20,258 nt of DNA, taken from the NCBI GenBank assembly GCA_024364805.1, contig CM044496.1, positions 78,284,284-78,304,541 of the forward strand, in the 5' to 3' direction. This stretch comes from Euprymna scolopes (taxonomy: Eukaryota > Mollusca > Cephalopoda > Sepiida > Sepiolidae). How positions within the stretch are numbered: position 1 is the stretch's first letter; every line of letters starts with the position of its first letter. Below are positions 8,807-17,521 of the stretch, piece by piece. The notes beneath the pieces were generated by a model. The model was not told where the DNA came from, searched no databases, and worked only from the letters and a program-made list of their open reading frames with translations. Both the position numbers and the translations under genes were made by a program.

Positions 8807-10594
8807 AAGAAAAGTTGTATGTTTATCCATGTGTCCGACTAAAAGTCGGAAACTACACAAGATAGTTACAAACCTTAACTCATCAGATTAAAGGTAACTA
8901 AAATTAGTTACAAAAAAAGTTCATCCATGTGTGTGTGAGGGGGAGGGTAAGCGTTTTTTTTTTTTATCTCACTGTTGCACTGAAACTTGACTACTTACAA
9001 AGGATAAAACGGTGAAGAAAATTCAAATTTAGTTATATTTTTTATAAAATTCAATTAGTTATATTTTTCTGATTATAGCAAACCACTTGAGTTTATTTGC
9101 AATATAAAAGGAGTGAGAAAGAACCCCGTATTTGCCGTTCATGAATTAGTTTAACCGAATATCTGACTGTCTTTTCAATCTCTTTCCAAAATATCTAAAA
9201 GTACATTTATTATTCCTAAACAATGCATCAATATTAAAAGTTTAAATGTAGAAAAATTTCAAAAGTCAATTGTTAATAGTATTTTTTTATTAAAAGATCA
9301 GTAGAAATTTAAAGTTGGAAAACAACTTCAACAACAAAGGTTGTGGAGCGAACCAATCTTTACATACAACCCCATAAATGGAAAAAGTTAATCTCCCGAG
9401 TGGTGATTTTTTTTTCTTTACACCATATCGAAGCATTCACAATTATAAATACAAGCAGTATTTTCGATAGTTTTGACTCAACAGGTGAAAGGCCGCTTGC
9501 TCTTTTCATATCACAATTCCATAGAAAAGAGTTTCCCCAATCCAGTAAACCACCTTCGAAAACGTTGAAAACACGCCTGAATGATACACATACCCGTCTT
9601 CTCATGAGGTCGTAAAGTCTCAAAGAAGACCCATCCAACCAAACAAATCCATGCAAAACTTCAATTTGTATCATCTATTGTCAAAGCAAGATGTGTTCAA
9701 TTTGCAGGCCATTTTTTAAGAGCAGTAAATGAAGTTATTTCTTCTCTGCTTCTGTAGAACCCTACTACCTACTCCAGAAGGAGAATGGTCACATACCCAG
9801 AGGGCATTGCAAGGGATGTGATTGTTGAGAGGTGGTGCCTGAAAGCAATCATGCAGGACTAGGATATCTGGTGTGCGCATATGAACTCCATCTAGACTCC
9901 TGTCAAAAGACGAACTCACCACAAGCACATTCAGGGGGTCTTGGACAACTGTTTTGAGCATGTATAGGTTTGTACAGCACTGCCAACCCTCTACAACTTT
10001 CTTTCTTTCTTTCTTTCGTACATGGTTATTACGCATTTTCCAGTTTTTGCAACCAATAAGTTGGGAGTTGATTTTACATAGGAAACTGAATTTCTATTAC
10101 TGAATTTATTTCTGGGGATGAACTGATAGTACTCCTGAATTTTTTTTTTTATATATGTGATGGGGGTGTCGTACACATCTATCAAATGGTTTTCTTGGAA
10201 AAACAAAAAGCATGCAGTAGTATGAGATTATTTTAATTTCAAAAACGTTAGAATAAAAAAAAAATTTTTTAAAAAAAAAGAAGCAAAATTACACTTGCAT
10301 CAATTTAGAAAATTAAATCTCATGAAATAAAATATGTCCAAAAGTGACAAAATTTTAAACAAATCAAACCAATAATACTTTCATATACAGTGCTATTTAT
10401 TCTATTATTTTCTAGACAGCATGCAAAGAGGTTTCCTTTTATTTGCTATATATATATATTTTTTCTACAATGTTTTACTGAAAAAGGTATTGTATGAACA
10501 GAATCCGTGTTTTTCCTATTATGTGTATCAATAACACATATGATCTGACATGTATGCAGTGTTCAAGTTGTAGTTCTAAATATATCACTAGGAG
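8807..10594. other. intergenic, no gene supported
   Basis: Small hairpins occur at about 8849-8863 (CCGACTAAAAGTCGG) and 8893-8910 (GTAACTAAAATTAGTTAC). Open frames at 9343-9615 (plus, GTG start) and 9360-9674 (minus) cover the same bases on opposite strands. The 9716-10036 minus frame (106 codons) has a mixed, protein-like composition but no motif that I know. A CTTT tract lies at 9998-10017 and a TA run near 10450. No host gene can be supported. Confidence 0.45.
9998..10017. repeat. (CTTT)n microsatellite
   Basis: About five CTTT units in a row. On the minus strand these encode the KERKK stretch that begins the 9716-10036 open frame. Confidence 0.9.
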
Positions 10595-11090
10595 TAACTT
10601 TTTTTCCCCGACCCACACGGGAGTCACTACTTATCAAGACCCAAAAGCCACTCGAAAATAAGGGTTAATGAATATAAGGTGGTCATGTAGTAATCGTCAA
10701 TGGTGTAGGTTGGGTACAATTTGATTATTTAAGGCGACAATTCAACAAGAACTTGTTTACATTAGACTTGAAGGCTATGATATTGTAATCCGCCGAGAAG
10801 CAAGCCAGCAGAATAGTGTTCCACAAGCAAGCAGTTCTAGGAAAGAAGCTTTGTTCATGGATTTTGCATTTAGATTTAGGCACAGATAGAGTGGTTATAG
10901 CTAGTTTAGTGTTTTTGGAAGTCAGGCAAGCGGAGATCATAGATTGGAGCTAAGACGAGCACTTGCCATGAAAATAATGATAGAGCAAAGACAGGCTCGC
11001 AACGTTTTTTCTGTGGAAAAGAGGTTGCAGGATCTACAAGGGTATCATCTACAAGGGTTCAAAGCTTTGAACTATCTCAGCTGCGAATCT
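10595..11090 (-). mobile_element. LINE 3' end, copy A (5'-truncated)
   Basis: Minus strand. The recognisable coding tail reads LSVPKSKCKIHEQSFFPRTA, then CLWNTI, CFSADYN, KSNVNKFLLN and a stop near 10728. A 3' untranslated region follows, running to about 10610 and matching the copy at 14.26 kb (GAGTCACTACTTATCAAG on the plus strand) almost block for block. This is the extreme C-terminus that follows the reverse transcriptase domain in Jockey/CR1-type non-LTR retrotransposons. The 5' part fades out near 11090. There is no reverse transcriptase catalytic motif in this copy, and it is inert. Confidence 0.75.
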
Positions 11091-12015
11091 TACCTAAAAT
11101 ATAGCAACAAGTCGTTAAGTGCAACGAAAGAATTGTTTTGAGAAACCAAGAAACCAGCTGTAAATCACTTGATAGAATTGAAAGCGGGTAATCCACTTGT
11201 TGACGGCTAATCCAGTACCCTCCTACTTTCAAGGTTTACAGACACGTGTTTAGATAAGGATTACCAACAGAATGCTATAATGTCGATTATAACACCTTGA
11301 AATACTACATAAAAACAAATGTTTACATTTTTTTTTAATGCAAGTTTGATAGCACATCGGATAACCTGTCCTCACCAGACGCCACTAATAAATGCTCACT
11401 GTTGGTTATGTTAGACCGATACTGCCTTCACTGAATAATGCAGGTCTGATGGAACCATTTTGTCTCCAACAGCCAAATCAAACGCCATGCAAGATCATTC
11501 CTTTTAACAAAGCTCTTCTAAAAGAGGAGACTTTGTTGGTTTGGCTACACTGCATACTACAACCATCCACAAAACAATAGCTTCAGAACCATTTCAAGAT
11601 TCGCAAAGGCAGCCAAGAGGTCAGCTGAAGACATGATCGTACACTATCAAAGCCAATGTTTAACCTAACCCCAGTCTACGATGTTTGCTACTAGTCTTGG
11701 GACTGGGTGCCCATAATTATCTTGGCTGCTGTGCGTTTTATGGAAGGAGTTGACTTAACCATGTTGGGTGAATGTTGCCTCAAGTCAAGTTATGATAGCT
11801 AGATGGTGTCACCAACAGCTTTTACCGCTGGACAAAATATAACAAAAAATGTTTGTAGATTGAAACGCATTTGGCCAAGATCAAAGTGTAGTATCTGTTC
11901 TTCAGATGCTGCACTTCCATTTCTTGTTCTCTTTCGGTGGAGGAATAGTCCTTCGCGACTGAGACAATTTTTTATTTTTGTACCTTTTCTCCACATTAAA
12001 AAACGACCCTGGTGT
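11091..12015. other. intergenic, no gene supported
   Basis: The region 11340-11800 is noticeably less AT-rich than its surroundings and has a 62-codon plus frame (11392-11580) plus further short open stretches, but no recognisable domain. Frames 11803-12087 (plus) and 11799-12065 (minus) overlap each other and the hairpin arm below. It may be old, decayed repeat sequence. Confidence 0.4.
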
Positions 12016-12082
12016 TTAAGCATTGTAAATAGGTACTTTTGTCGATTGAGGACAACCCTCATCAAGGTTTGCCACTTGATGT
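12016..12082 (-). repeat. single (orphan) hairpin arm of the CTGATGA type
   Basis: On the minus strand: ACCTTGATGAGGGTTGTCC, then TCAATCGACAAAAGTACC. On the plus strand the stem is GATTG-AGGA-CAACC (12040-12053), with one mismatch. The layout (TGATGA, stem, CGACAAA) parallels the paired arms at 7.7, 8.2 and 16.5 kb, but no inverted partner is visible nearby. Confidence 0.35.
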
Positions 12083-12180
12083 GTTAATTCCATTCATATT
12101 TCGACCAAATTTAACTTGATGCCTGTTAAACTAATTCGAATATGTGTAAACACTTTAAACTGATCAGTAATGCCTATTCT

Positions 12181-12410
12181 AAAAAAAAAAAAAACGACCC
12201 GCTTTGTAGAAAAGTGCCCAGTTGACCAGTTGAGAGTGAAGGAATTAATGTTTTTAGCCAATTTTTCGCTATGTGTTGTCGAAAGGGTCTGGCTTTAAAA
12301 CGATACCGATCTCGTGACAATCCGTCGCCTCTGCTGAAAGTTTTAGGCAGGCAGACATACATAAATACATTTAAACAGACAGATGAGATTTATATTATAG
12401 ATTAATATGA
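12181..12410. repeat. unclassified interspersed repeat with GACA/GGCA tail
   Basis: An A tract (12181-12194) is followed by ordered, less AT-rich sequence (TTCGCTATGTGTTGTCGAAA, then GATCTCGTGACAATCCGTCG). A short GGCAGGCAGACATAC / AACAGACAGATGAG tail and TTTATATTATAGATTA close it. This reading order is one that I associate with abundant cephalopod repeats, without a family name. It is probably non-coding. The minus-strand frame at 12174-12362 has no motif. Confidence 0.4.
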
Positions 12411-12478
12411 TAGCGAGTGTTATTTTCTGTATCATGCTTACATCCGAGTCGATTGTTATGTACTTCCATTTCTTGTCA

Positions 12479-12767
12479 AATAATTTTACCAAGAATTCTT
12501 CATAAGTTTCGGTTTTGGTTATAACTGATGGCCCTCCAGTAATCTTTTTTTTTATAAATAATTTTATCAAGAATTCTTCATAAGTTTTTATTTCGGTTTC
12601 GATTCAAGCTAATACAATCAAGTAATAGGGATATATTTTTTTTATTTTTGAAATCGCAACTTTATAATATATAAAAATCAATAGAACATTAACTTTAATA
12701 TATACGAAATCTGCAAGAATTAAAATATACTTTACGACCGGGTTTTGCCGGGCGTTCATGCTAGCTT
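12479..12767 (+). repeat. tRNA-derived SINE, copy 3, with partial internal duplication
   Basis: The stretch AATAATTTTACCAAGAATTC...CATAAGTTT at 12479-12510 is repeated about 78 bases later (12557-12588) with one or two changes. Each unit leads into a B-box-like sequence: GGTTTTGGTTATAACTGATG (12511-12530) and GGTTTCGATTCAAG (12595-12608). The common body follows (TTTTTGAAATCGCAACTTTA, ATACGAAATCTGCAAGAATT), then the terminal CCGGGTTTTGCCGGG hairpin and GCTAG (12738-12765). The B-box ends of two SINE heads in tandem suggest a dimer or an internal duplication. Confidence 0.55.
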
Positions 12768-12882
12768 AGATAAATACTTTTACAGTTTTAACAAAAAAAG
12801 CTACCATAATATCAAAGCGTCTCCATTTACACTGAACATCTACAGAATGCCAACATCAATATATTACATATGAATAAGTCCC
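12768..12882. other. short spacer
   Basis: AT-rich sequence; nothing recognised. Confidence 0.5.
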
Positions 12883-12909
12883 CTGTGGAATTTCCACAGA
12901 TCTCGCTAG
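12883..12909 (+). repeat. possible Helitron-like 3' terminus (palindrome + CTAG)
   Basis: CTGTGGAATTTCCACAG (12883-12899) is a perfect palindrome with one central base. Six bases later come CTAG (12906-12909) and T, then a TA microsatellite. A hairpin shortly before a terminal CTRR, inserted at an A/T site, is the Helitron 3' end signature. No matching 5' end is seen upstream, so this could be coincidence. Confidence 0.3.
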
Positions 12910-12929
12910 TATATATATATATATATATA
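12910..12929. repeat. (TA)n microsatellite
   Basis: About ten TA units directly after the CTAG. Confidence 0.95.
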
Positions 12930-13182
12930 AATAAAATAACTAGAGTAGACCCCACCCCATCCCAGCATTGTTTTTGTCATAAAATATTATATTTTAATTC
13001 ATGCAGATTCTTATATAGCCAACTCTCTATTGACTATTATCCAATATATAGCAATGATTTCAAAAGTTATAAAAGAAAATGTCTTGTGTACCAACCACTA
13101 GACTCAAAAACCAGAACATTTAGTGGCATAGCCTTAGTCGTTATTTATCTCCCCAGTGTTGTTACCATTTGAACTATTAGCA
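12930..13182. other. intergenic, no gene seen
   Basis: A 100-codon plus frame (12870-13172) crosses the TA microsatellite, which encodes its YIYIYI stretch. The remainder has no known motif. I regard it as a chance frame. Confidence 0.5.
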
Positions 13183-13430
13183 GTTGAGATCCCTAGATGT
13201 TATAAAGCCTTCTACTTCAGTAGTTTCTTCCCCAGAACCGCTAGACTTTGGAATTCCCTTCCGGGTTCCTGCTTCCCCAACTGTACTGACATGTAGAAGT
13301 TCATGTGTAACGTGAACTGACATTTTGCTGCCAACTCCTCACATAGTACCCCTGTAGGTTATGTCCCTGATAGTAGACCCCTACATCAAAGTGGCAATGT
13401 GCCTTGTTTGGGGTGAAAATGTAATTAAAA
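13183..13430 (+). mobile_element. LINE 3' end, copy B (divergent subfamily)
   Basis: Plus strand. The reading contains FSSFFPRTARLWNSLPGSCF, then an in-frame TAG, KFMCNVN and a stop at 13318-13320. SFFPRTARLWN...CFP is the same conserved C-terminal block as in copies A, C and D, but the flanks and the 3' untranslated sequence (13321-13420, ending GGGGTGAAAATGTAATT) are unrelated, so this is a different subfamily. It ends in an A-rich tail from 13427. The copy is truncated at its 5' end and inert. Confidence 0.65.
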
Positions 13431-14018
13431 AAAAAAAATTAAATTTAAAAAAAAAATAAATAAAAAATGAATATGAAAAGTTAATTTTGCCCATGCGCAA
13501 AAGTAACAGCAGGAATAATGTTTTATTTGACTTTACCAACGTCAACTGTTTTGTTTTCAATTTTGACCCCCCCCCCCTTAGCACAGATTTTTGCTGGTTG
13601 AAAATCAAATTTAAAAAATTGTGCTACAGGTTCAAATACTAATATATATATATATATTTATCAAATTTCAACTCTGTAGAGCAAATATTTAGAGAGGAGT
13701 TTAGCAGACACACACACACACAAGGTCACTGTATATACATAAAGTGACCTTTCCATGAACGTTTTCATCTTACATTCTACACAATTATGCAGAATGTAGA
13801 AACTATGCATAAATAGAATTCAGCGTAAGTGAAATGAAACCATAAAAAGTGAGTAAGTAATTAATTAATTTCCGGGTTTTTTTTTTTTAAGGAAAATCAG
13901 TTAAACCATGTAGTCGCTCAAATATCCTTAACTGAGTATATTAAGATTGTTTTAATAACTGCTAAATAGAATAAGTAAGCTTTTAATATCAATGTCAGGA
14001 TGAGAAAAAAAAACTCAA
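13431..14018. other. intergenic with simple repeats and small hairpins
   Basis: This stretch includes A-rich sequence, a C run (13567-13577), a TA run (about 13641-13656), a CA run (13707-13722) and two adjacent hairpins. AAGGTCACT/AGTGACCTT lies at 13722-13730/13743-13751, and TACATTCT/AGAATGTA at 13771-13778/13791-13798. No gene is supported. Confidence 0.6.
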
Positions 14019-14023
14019 CTTAT

Positions 14024-14176
14024 GTTTTGTTTACAGAAAGCTTAGATAAGTCATTGGTACCGTCGGATAATTAGGGACCGTTTTAGAGCTTGATATGGGT
14101 ATCTAAAACGGTCCCTAATTATCGATTTTGAAACCGACGGCACCGATGACTTATCTAAACTTTCTGTAAACAAAAC
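14024..14176. mobile_element. 153-bp palindromic fold-back element (MITE-like)
   Basis: Outer arms 14024-14066 and 14134-14176 are 43 bases each with three differences. Inner arms 14067-14087 and 14102-14122 are 21 bases each and perfect. The loop is 14 nt, and one side has an 11-nt asymmetric insertion (14123-14133). The 5-base word CTTAT stands immediately outside both ends (14019-14023 and 14177-14181), as a target-site duplication would. The element is non-coding. Low arm divergence argues for a young insertion or gene conversion between the arms. A transcript would fold into a long double-stranded hairpin. Confidence 0.75.
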
Positions 14177-14222
14177 CTTATTTTCGGGCACTTTGCTGGA
14201 TTTCTTTTTAAAAAAAAAAAAA

Positions 14223-14225
<3 letters not shown>

Positions 14226-14263
<38 letters not shown>

Positions 14264-14833
14264 TAGGAGTCACCACTTATCAAGGCCCAGAGGCTACTCG
14301 AAGGTTATGGAGTGTACAGTAGTTAATGGGATAATATTGTAATCGTGTAATCGTTAGTAATGAGAATTTGGTAAATTGAATTACTTAAAGGAGGCAGTTC
14401 ATCAAGAATTTGTTTATGTTGGACTTTAAGACAACCAAGTTGTAGTCAGCTGGGAAGCAAGCAAATGGAAAAGAGTTCCACAGGCGTGCAGCTATATGAA
14501 AGAAGCTTTGTTCATGGAATCTACGTTTTGATTTAGGCACAGATAAAGAGTGGGGGAAATTATTGACAGTGGTTTCAGCTAGACTGGTGTTTTTTGTGAA
14601 AGATTGGCGAGGGGGGACCAGAGATTGGAGCTCTGACGAGCACTTGCCATGGAAATAATGATAAAACAAAGACAGGCTCGCAACGTCTCTTCTGTGGGAA
14701 AGAAGTTGTAGGGAAGAGAAAAGGGCATCCCCCACTAAGCTATGAAGTCTATTTTGAACTCTGTCCAGGCAGGATAAGCTGCTTCTAACAGCTCCTGCCC
14801 AGATGTGGCAACAGTACTCCATCCTTGGACGTA
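14226..14833 (-). mobile_element. LINE 3' end, copy C (best preserved)
   Basis: Minus strand; 5'-truncated at about 14833, with a 3' untranslated region (14262-14384) and a long A tail (seen as T at 14228-14260). The three related 3' ends (here, 10.6 kb and 17.2 kb) share a final block GAGTCACCACTTATCAAGGC or its eroded forms. The open frame keeps about 150 residues after the reverse transcriptase palm. This places the family among APE-type non-LTR elements such as CR1/Jockey, with no RNase H seen. Confidence 0.85.
14385..14833 (-). pseudogene. LINE ORF2 C-terminal fragment (post-reverse-transcriptase region)
   Basis: The reading begins RPRMEYCCHIWAGA and continues LDRVQNRLHSLVGD, LLSHRRDVASLSLFYHYFHG, LSVPKSKRRFHEQSF, AARLWNSFPFACFPADYN, NKFLMNCLL and a stop at 14385. 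ME-C-IWAGA followed by L..VQ...L and L.HRRDVASL.LFY is the classic thumb/C-terminal region of CR1/Jockey-like ORF2 proteins. The frame is intact over its whole remaining length. The open frame artificially extends upstream to 14870 because the neighbouring GCGT repeat happens to stay open (reading THARTHV). The catalytic FADD-box region is absent. Confidence 0.85.
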
Positions 14834-14853
14834 CGTGTGTGCGTGCGTGCGTG
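14834..14853. repeat. (GCGT)n microsatellite at LINE 5' junction
   Basis: A TG/GCGT tract adjoins the truncated 5' end of LINE copy C. Confidence 0.9.
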
Positions 14854-16435
14854 AAAAACAAAAAAATCAAATTCTGAAACAGGACTAATCAAGACTGCAT
14901 ATATTGTACATCCGAAAAAGATAAATATCTTTCAAAAAGAGCTTTATAACAAAAGATAAGATAGATAGATACAGAATCAAATTTCCATAGTAACGGACAG
15001 CTTCACTTCCAATATGCACCTCAGGCATGGTTATGTTGGCGCTATTAACTCACCTCATTTCATAGAACTGATATCAAATCTCAAAATAGCACACGAGTGA
15101 GGAAAGAGGAATGCAAATTTGCTCCGTGTGTTCCTCTGCCGTGTAAACATTTTTTCTTTAAGGAATTAATGTCACTTTAAATTTCAGCGTTTAAACTTAT
15201 TTTATTTTTTATTTTATTTTATTTTTTATGTACTTATTTACTTTTGCAAATCAATTATTCTTACCATTAATAAAATGGCCCCACAGCCACATATTTTTGT
15301 TAGTATATATGATGAACGAACATGTACAACACTAGCCTCTCTAAAAAGGTAATGCCTGGGAGAATGATAGCATTACAACAGAACAGACAGTACATTGTCC
15401 ACTCTGAATTAAACATTGAAATAGTATAGTAAACTGAACATTAAAATATAGGAATAGCATAGTTTCGGCTTCAGATAGACAGATACTAAATCACCATGTA
15501 TTCAACCCAGGATGTGCCATGATATAGCAGCTCAAAAATAAGCCTCTTTTACCTTTCCTTCACAAAAATGAATACTAAATATTTTCTTTTGTTCATATTT
15601 CTATCCTCAGCCCCCCCCCCAAAAAAAAAATCAACAGAAATCAGACTATTCCTGTAATGAACTGGTCCATATTGATTACGGTTTAATGCTGATTCTGCGC
15701 AGTTCCAAGATGTCTACTCTCCCAGGCTTTGCCTTCTCTTTGAGAAAGGGCAACTACTGGGGAATGTCGACAGGGCTGCTTAGGCACTTTTTAATGCCAC
15801 TTTCTGACCTTGGTGTCAGAATTCTTGCGGTGGGAGAGAACTAAATACCCTTTCTTTGGTAAAATTCTATTATGACAAAAAAAAAAAAAAGACAATAATA
15901 GACTGAGAGGGCGTCAGTTTTAGTGACTAAGTGAGCTGTGAATGTGTCGAGATTCTATAGACATCAGAATTGGCAAATTCTAATAATAAAATACTGCAGA
16001 AATAGAAAAATGAAACTAATAACTTTATTCTGCTTGACAAAATACGCAAACAAGTCCAAACAAAGAGCAATTCATCATTATTAGAAAACTAAGGGAGCCA
16101 AAGAATCGGATAATTGCCAGCCATTATTTACAAGTATGACAAAAATGTAAAATATTCCATTTTGCGATGAAAATGGCCTCGGATTCTTTGACTTTTTAAT
16201 ATTAAAAATCCCTGCGTTATTTAGAATTATTAATTTTTGTTTTCTTTTTTAAATCAGTGTGAATCACAAAACGCTTTTCAAAAGTTCGTTTATTATTCTC
16301 TGCCCATCAAATTTTAAACTAGCTGGACCTGCATAAATTACTCATAATTGGTATTCCCTTTCATCCGTGTCTTTTTGTTAATCAACTTGGTTTTATCCGA
16401 CATGAACATGACTATTTTACAAAAATAAAAATAAA
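14854..16435. other. intergenic, no gene supported
   Basis: A TTTTA-type tract lies at about 15199-15230, a C9/A9 run near 15611-15630 and an A run near 15877-15890. The stretch 15650-15850 is clearly less AT-rich than its surroundings and contains small stems (GGCA...TGCC near 15783-15798), but I cannot assign it. There is no open frame of interest on either strand. Confidence 0.5.
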
Positions 16436-16825
16436 AAATAAAATCATTTTTGTTTTATTTTGATTATTCAGACTACTTTGCACATCGTCAGTGTTAGTCT
16501 TACAACGTTTTGGCCGGTGTAACCTCAGATCTTCATGTGTATCTTGTTTGTTGAACTCTGGAATCTGTATATAATTTCGAATGGAACCCTTTCATCCACA
16601 TGAGTAGAAGGCTTCCATGTTTCATCAGCCGTAACGGGGTAGAAATCTCGTATCTAGTATCGCCTGTATTGAGGATTGAACTTTTAAATTCCTTGCACAA
16701 ATACCTATATTGTAACGGATAACGTACAAATTAAAATTCATTTCTAAGTGGCACTCTCCTGAGGCATAATCTCGAAACTGGCACAATGTAGCATATATTT
16801 TGCATGATTAAAATAAACTAAAATT
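16436..16825. repeat. inverted pair of hairpin arms, pair 3 (decayed)
   Basis: The left arm, read outward on the minus strand from about 16540, is CATGAAGATCTGAGG...CCGGCCAAAACGTTGTAAG, ending AATAATCAAAATAAAACAAA (about 16436-16465). The right arm, read outward on the plus strand from about 16758, is TCCTGAGGCATAATCTCGAAAC, then TGGCACAATGTAGC, ending ATGATTAAAATAAACTAAAA (about 16804-16823). Both arms carry the CTGA / stem / (C)GAAAC order and the same outer AT-rich tip. The arms are strongly diverged from each other, so this assignment is weaker than for pair 2. The left arm is clearly related to the arms at 7.7/8.2 kb (CGTTGT, TCTGAAtAATCAAAAT). Confidence 0.45.
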
Positions 16826-16869
16826 AATTACAAGGGGGGAAAAAGAGACCCCCCCCCAAAAAAAAAAAA

Positions 16870-17290
16870 AACGTTCTTAAAGCCTCAAGAAAACAAACGT
16901 TGACTTAAATAAGCTGCAATCTATAGTTCCCCTTGCCAAACTTTCACACACACACAAAAAAAAAAAACACTTGACGAGCTACAGCCACTATATACGATTT
17001 CACCCACTCTCTAACTGTGCCTAAATCTAAATGCAGATCCCATGTTCTAAGCTTCTTTCCCAGAACTGCCCGCATGTGGAACATTGTTCCACTGACCTGC
17101 TTCCCGGTTGAATACAACATGATAGCCTCGAAATCCAATGTAAACAAGTTCTTGTTGAGCCGTCATCATAAATAATCAAATTCTACTTAATTTACACCAT
17201 TAACGATTATTACATGACCACCTTTCATTCACTGCCCTTTATTCTCGACTGGCCTTTGGGCCTTGATGTGGTGACCCAAGTAAAAAAATA
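16870..17290 (+). mobile_element. LINE 3' end, copy D
   Basis: Plus strand. The C-terminal reading (about 16981-17175) runs IYDFTHSLTVPKSKCRSHVL, then SFFPRTARMWNIVPLTCFPV, EYNMIASKSNVNKFLL and a stop at 17173-17175. The 3' untranslated region to about 17280 ends GATGTGGTGACCCAAGTAAA and matches copies A and C. Upstream, short matching blocks (CAATCT..GT.CCCC, GCCAA.CTTTCAC) are interrupted by A/C-rich insertions, and an in-frame stop lies at 16972-16974. It is a dead, 5'-truncated copy of the same family in the opposite orientation to A and C. Confidence 0.75.
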
Positions 17291-17482
17291 AAATCAACTT
17301 TATGATAATAGATATTTTCTAAACAGGCTATAAAATGATAGATTGTATTAACAATTTTTTATAAATTTGTTTATTGTTGAGGAATGAGAATTCAAAAATA
17401 TTGAAGAAAAAAAAATTAATTAAAAAGTGCCAATTAGTTTCGTTATCTATTCTTTTCTCCCCACCTCTCCTTACGCCATATT

Positions 17483-17485
<3 letters not shown>

Positions 17486-17521
<36 letters not shown>
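17486..17521. repeat. T homopolymer (36 T)
   Basis: There is an uninterrupted T run. It could be the A tail of a minus-strand retroposed element, but nothing recognisable lies on its right side. Confidence 0.95.

Noticed and set aside
8845-8912. CCGACTAAAAGTCGGAAAC and a minus-strand CTGATGA nearby, considered as a hammerhead ribozyme
   Set aside because: The GAAAC and CTGATGA words are on opposite strands and in the wrong order for a hammerhead core.
9343-9674. Overlapping open frames on both strands (90 and 104 codons)
   Set aside because: They shadow each other, one begins at GTG, and neither shows a domain.
9716-10036. 106-codon minus-strand open frame
   Set aside because: Longest unexplained frame, but it starts in a CTTT microsatellite and has no recognisable motif; not enough for a gene call.
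10944-11141. 65-codon plus-strand open frame
   Set aside because: Mostly antisense to LINE copy A.
12870-13172. 100-codon open frame
   Set aside because: Crosses a TA microsatellite and has no known domain.
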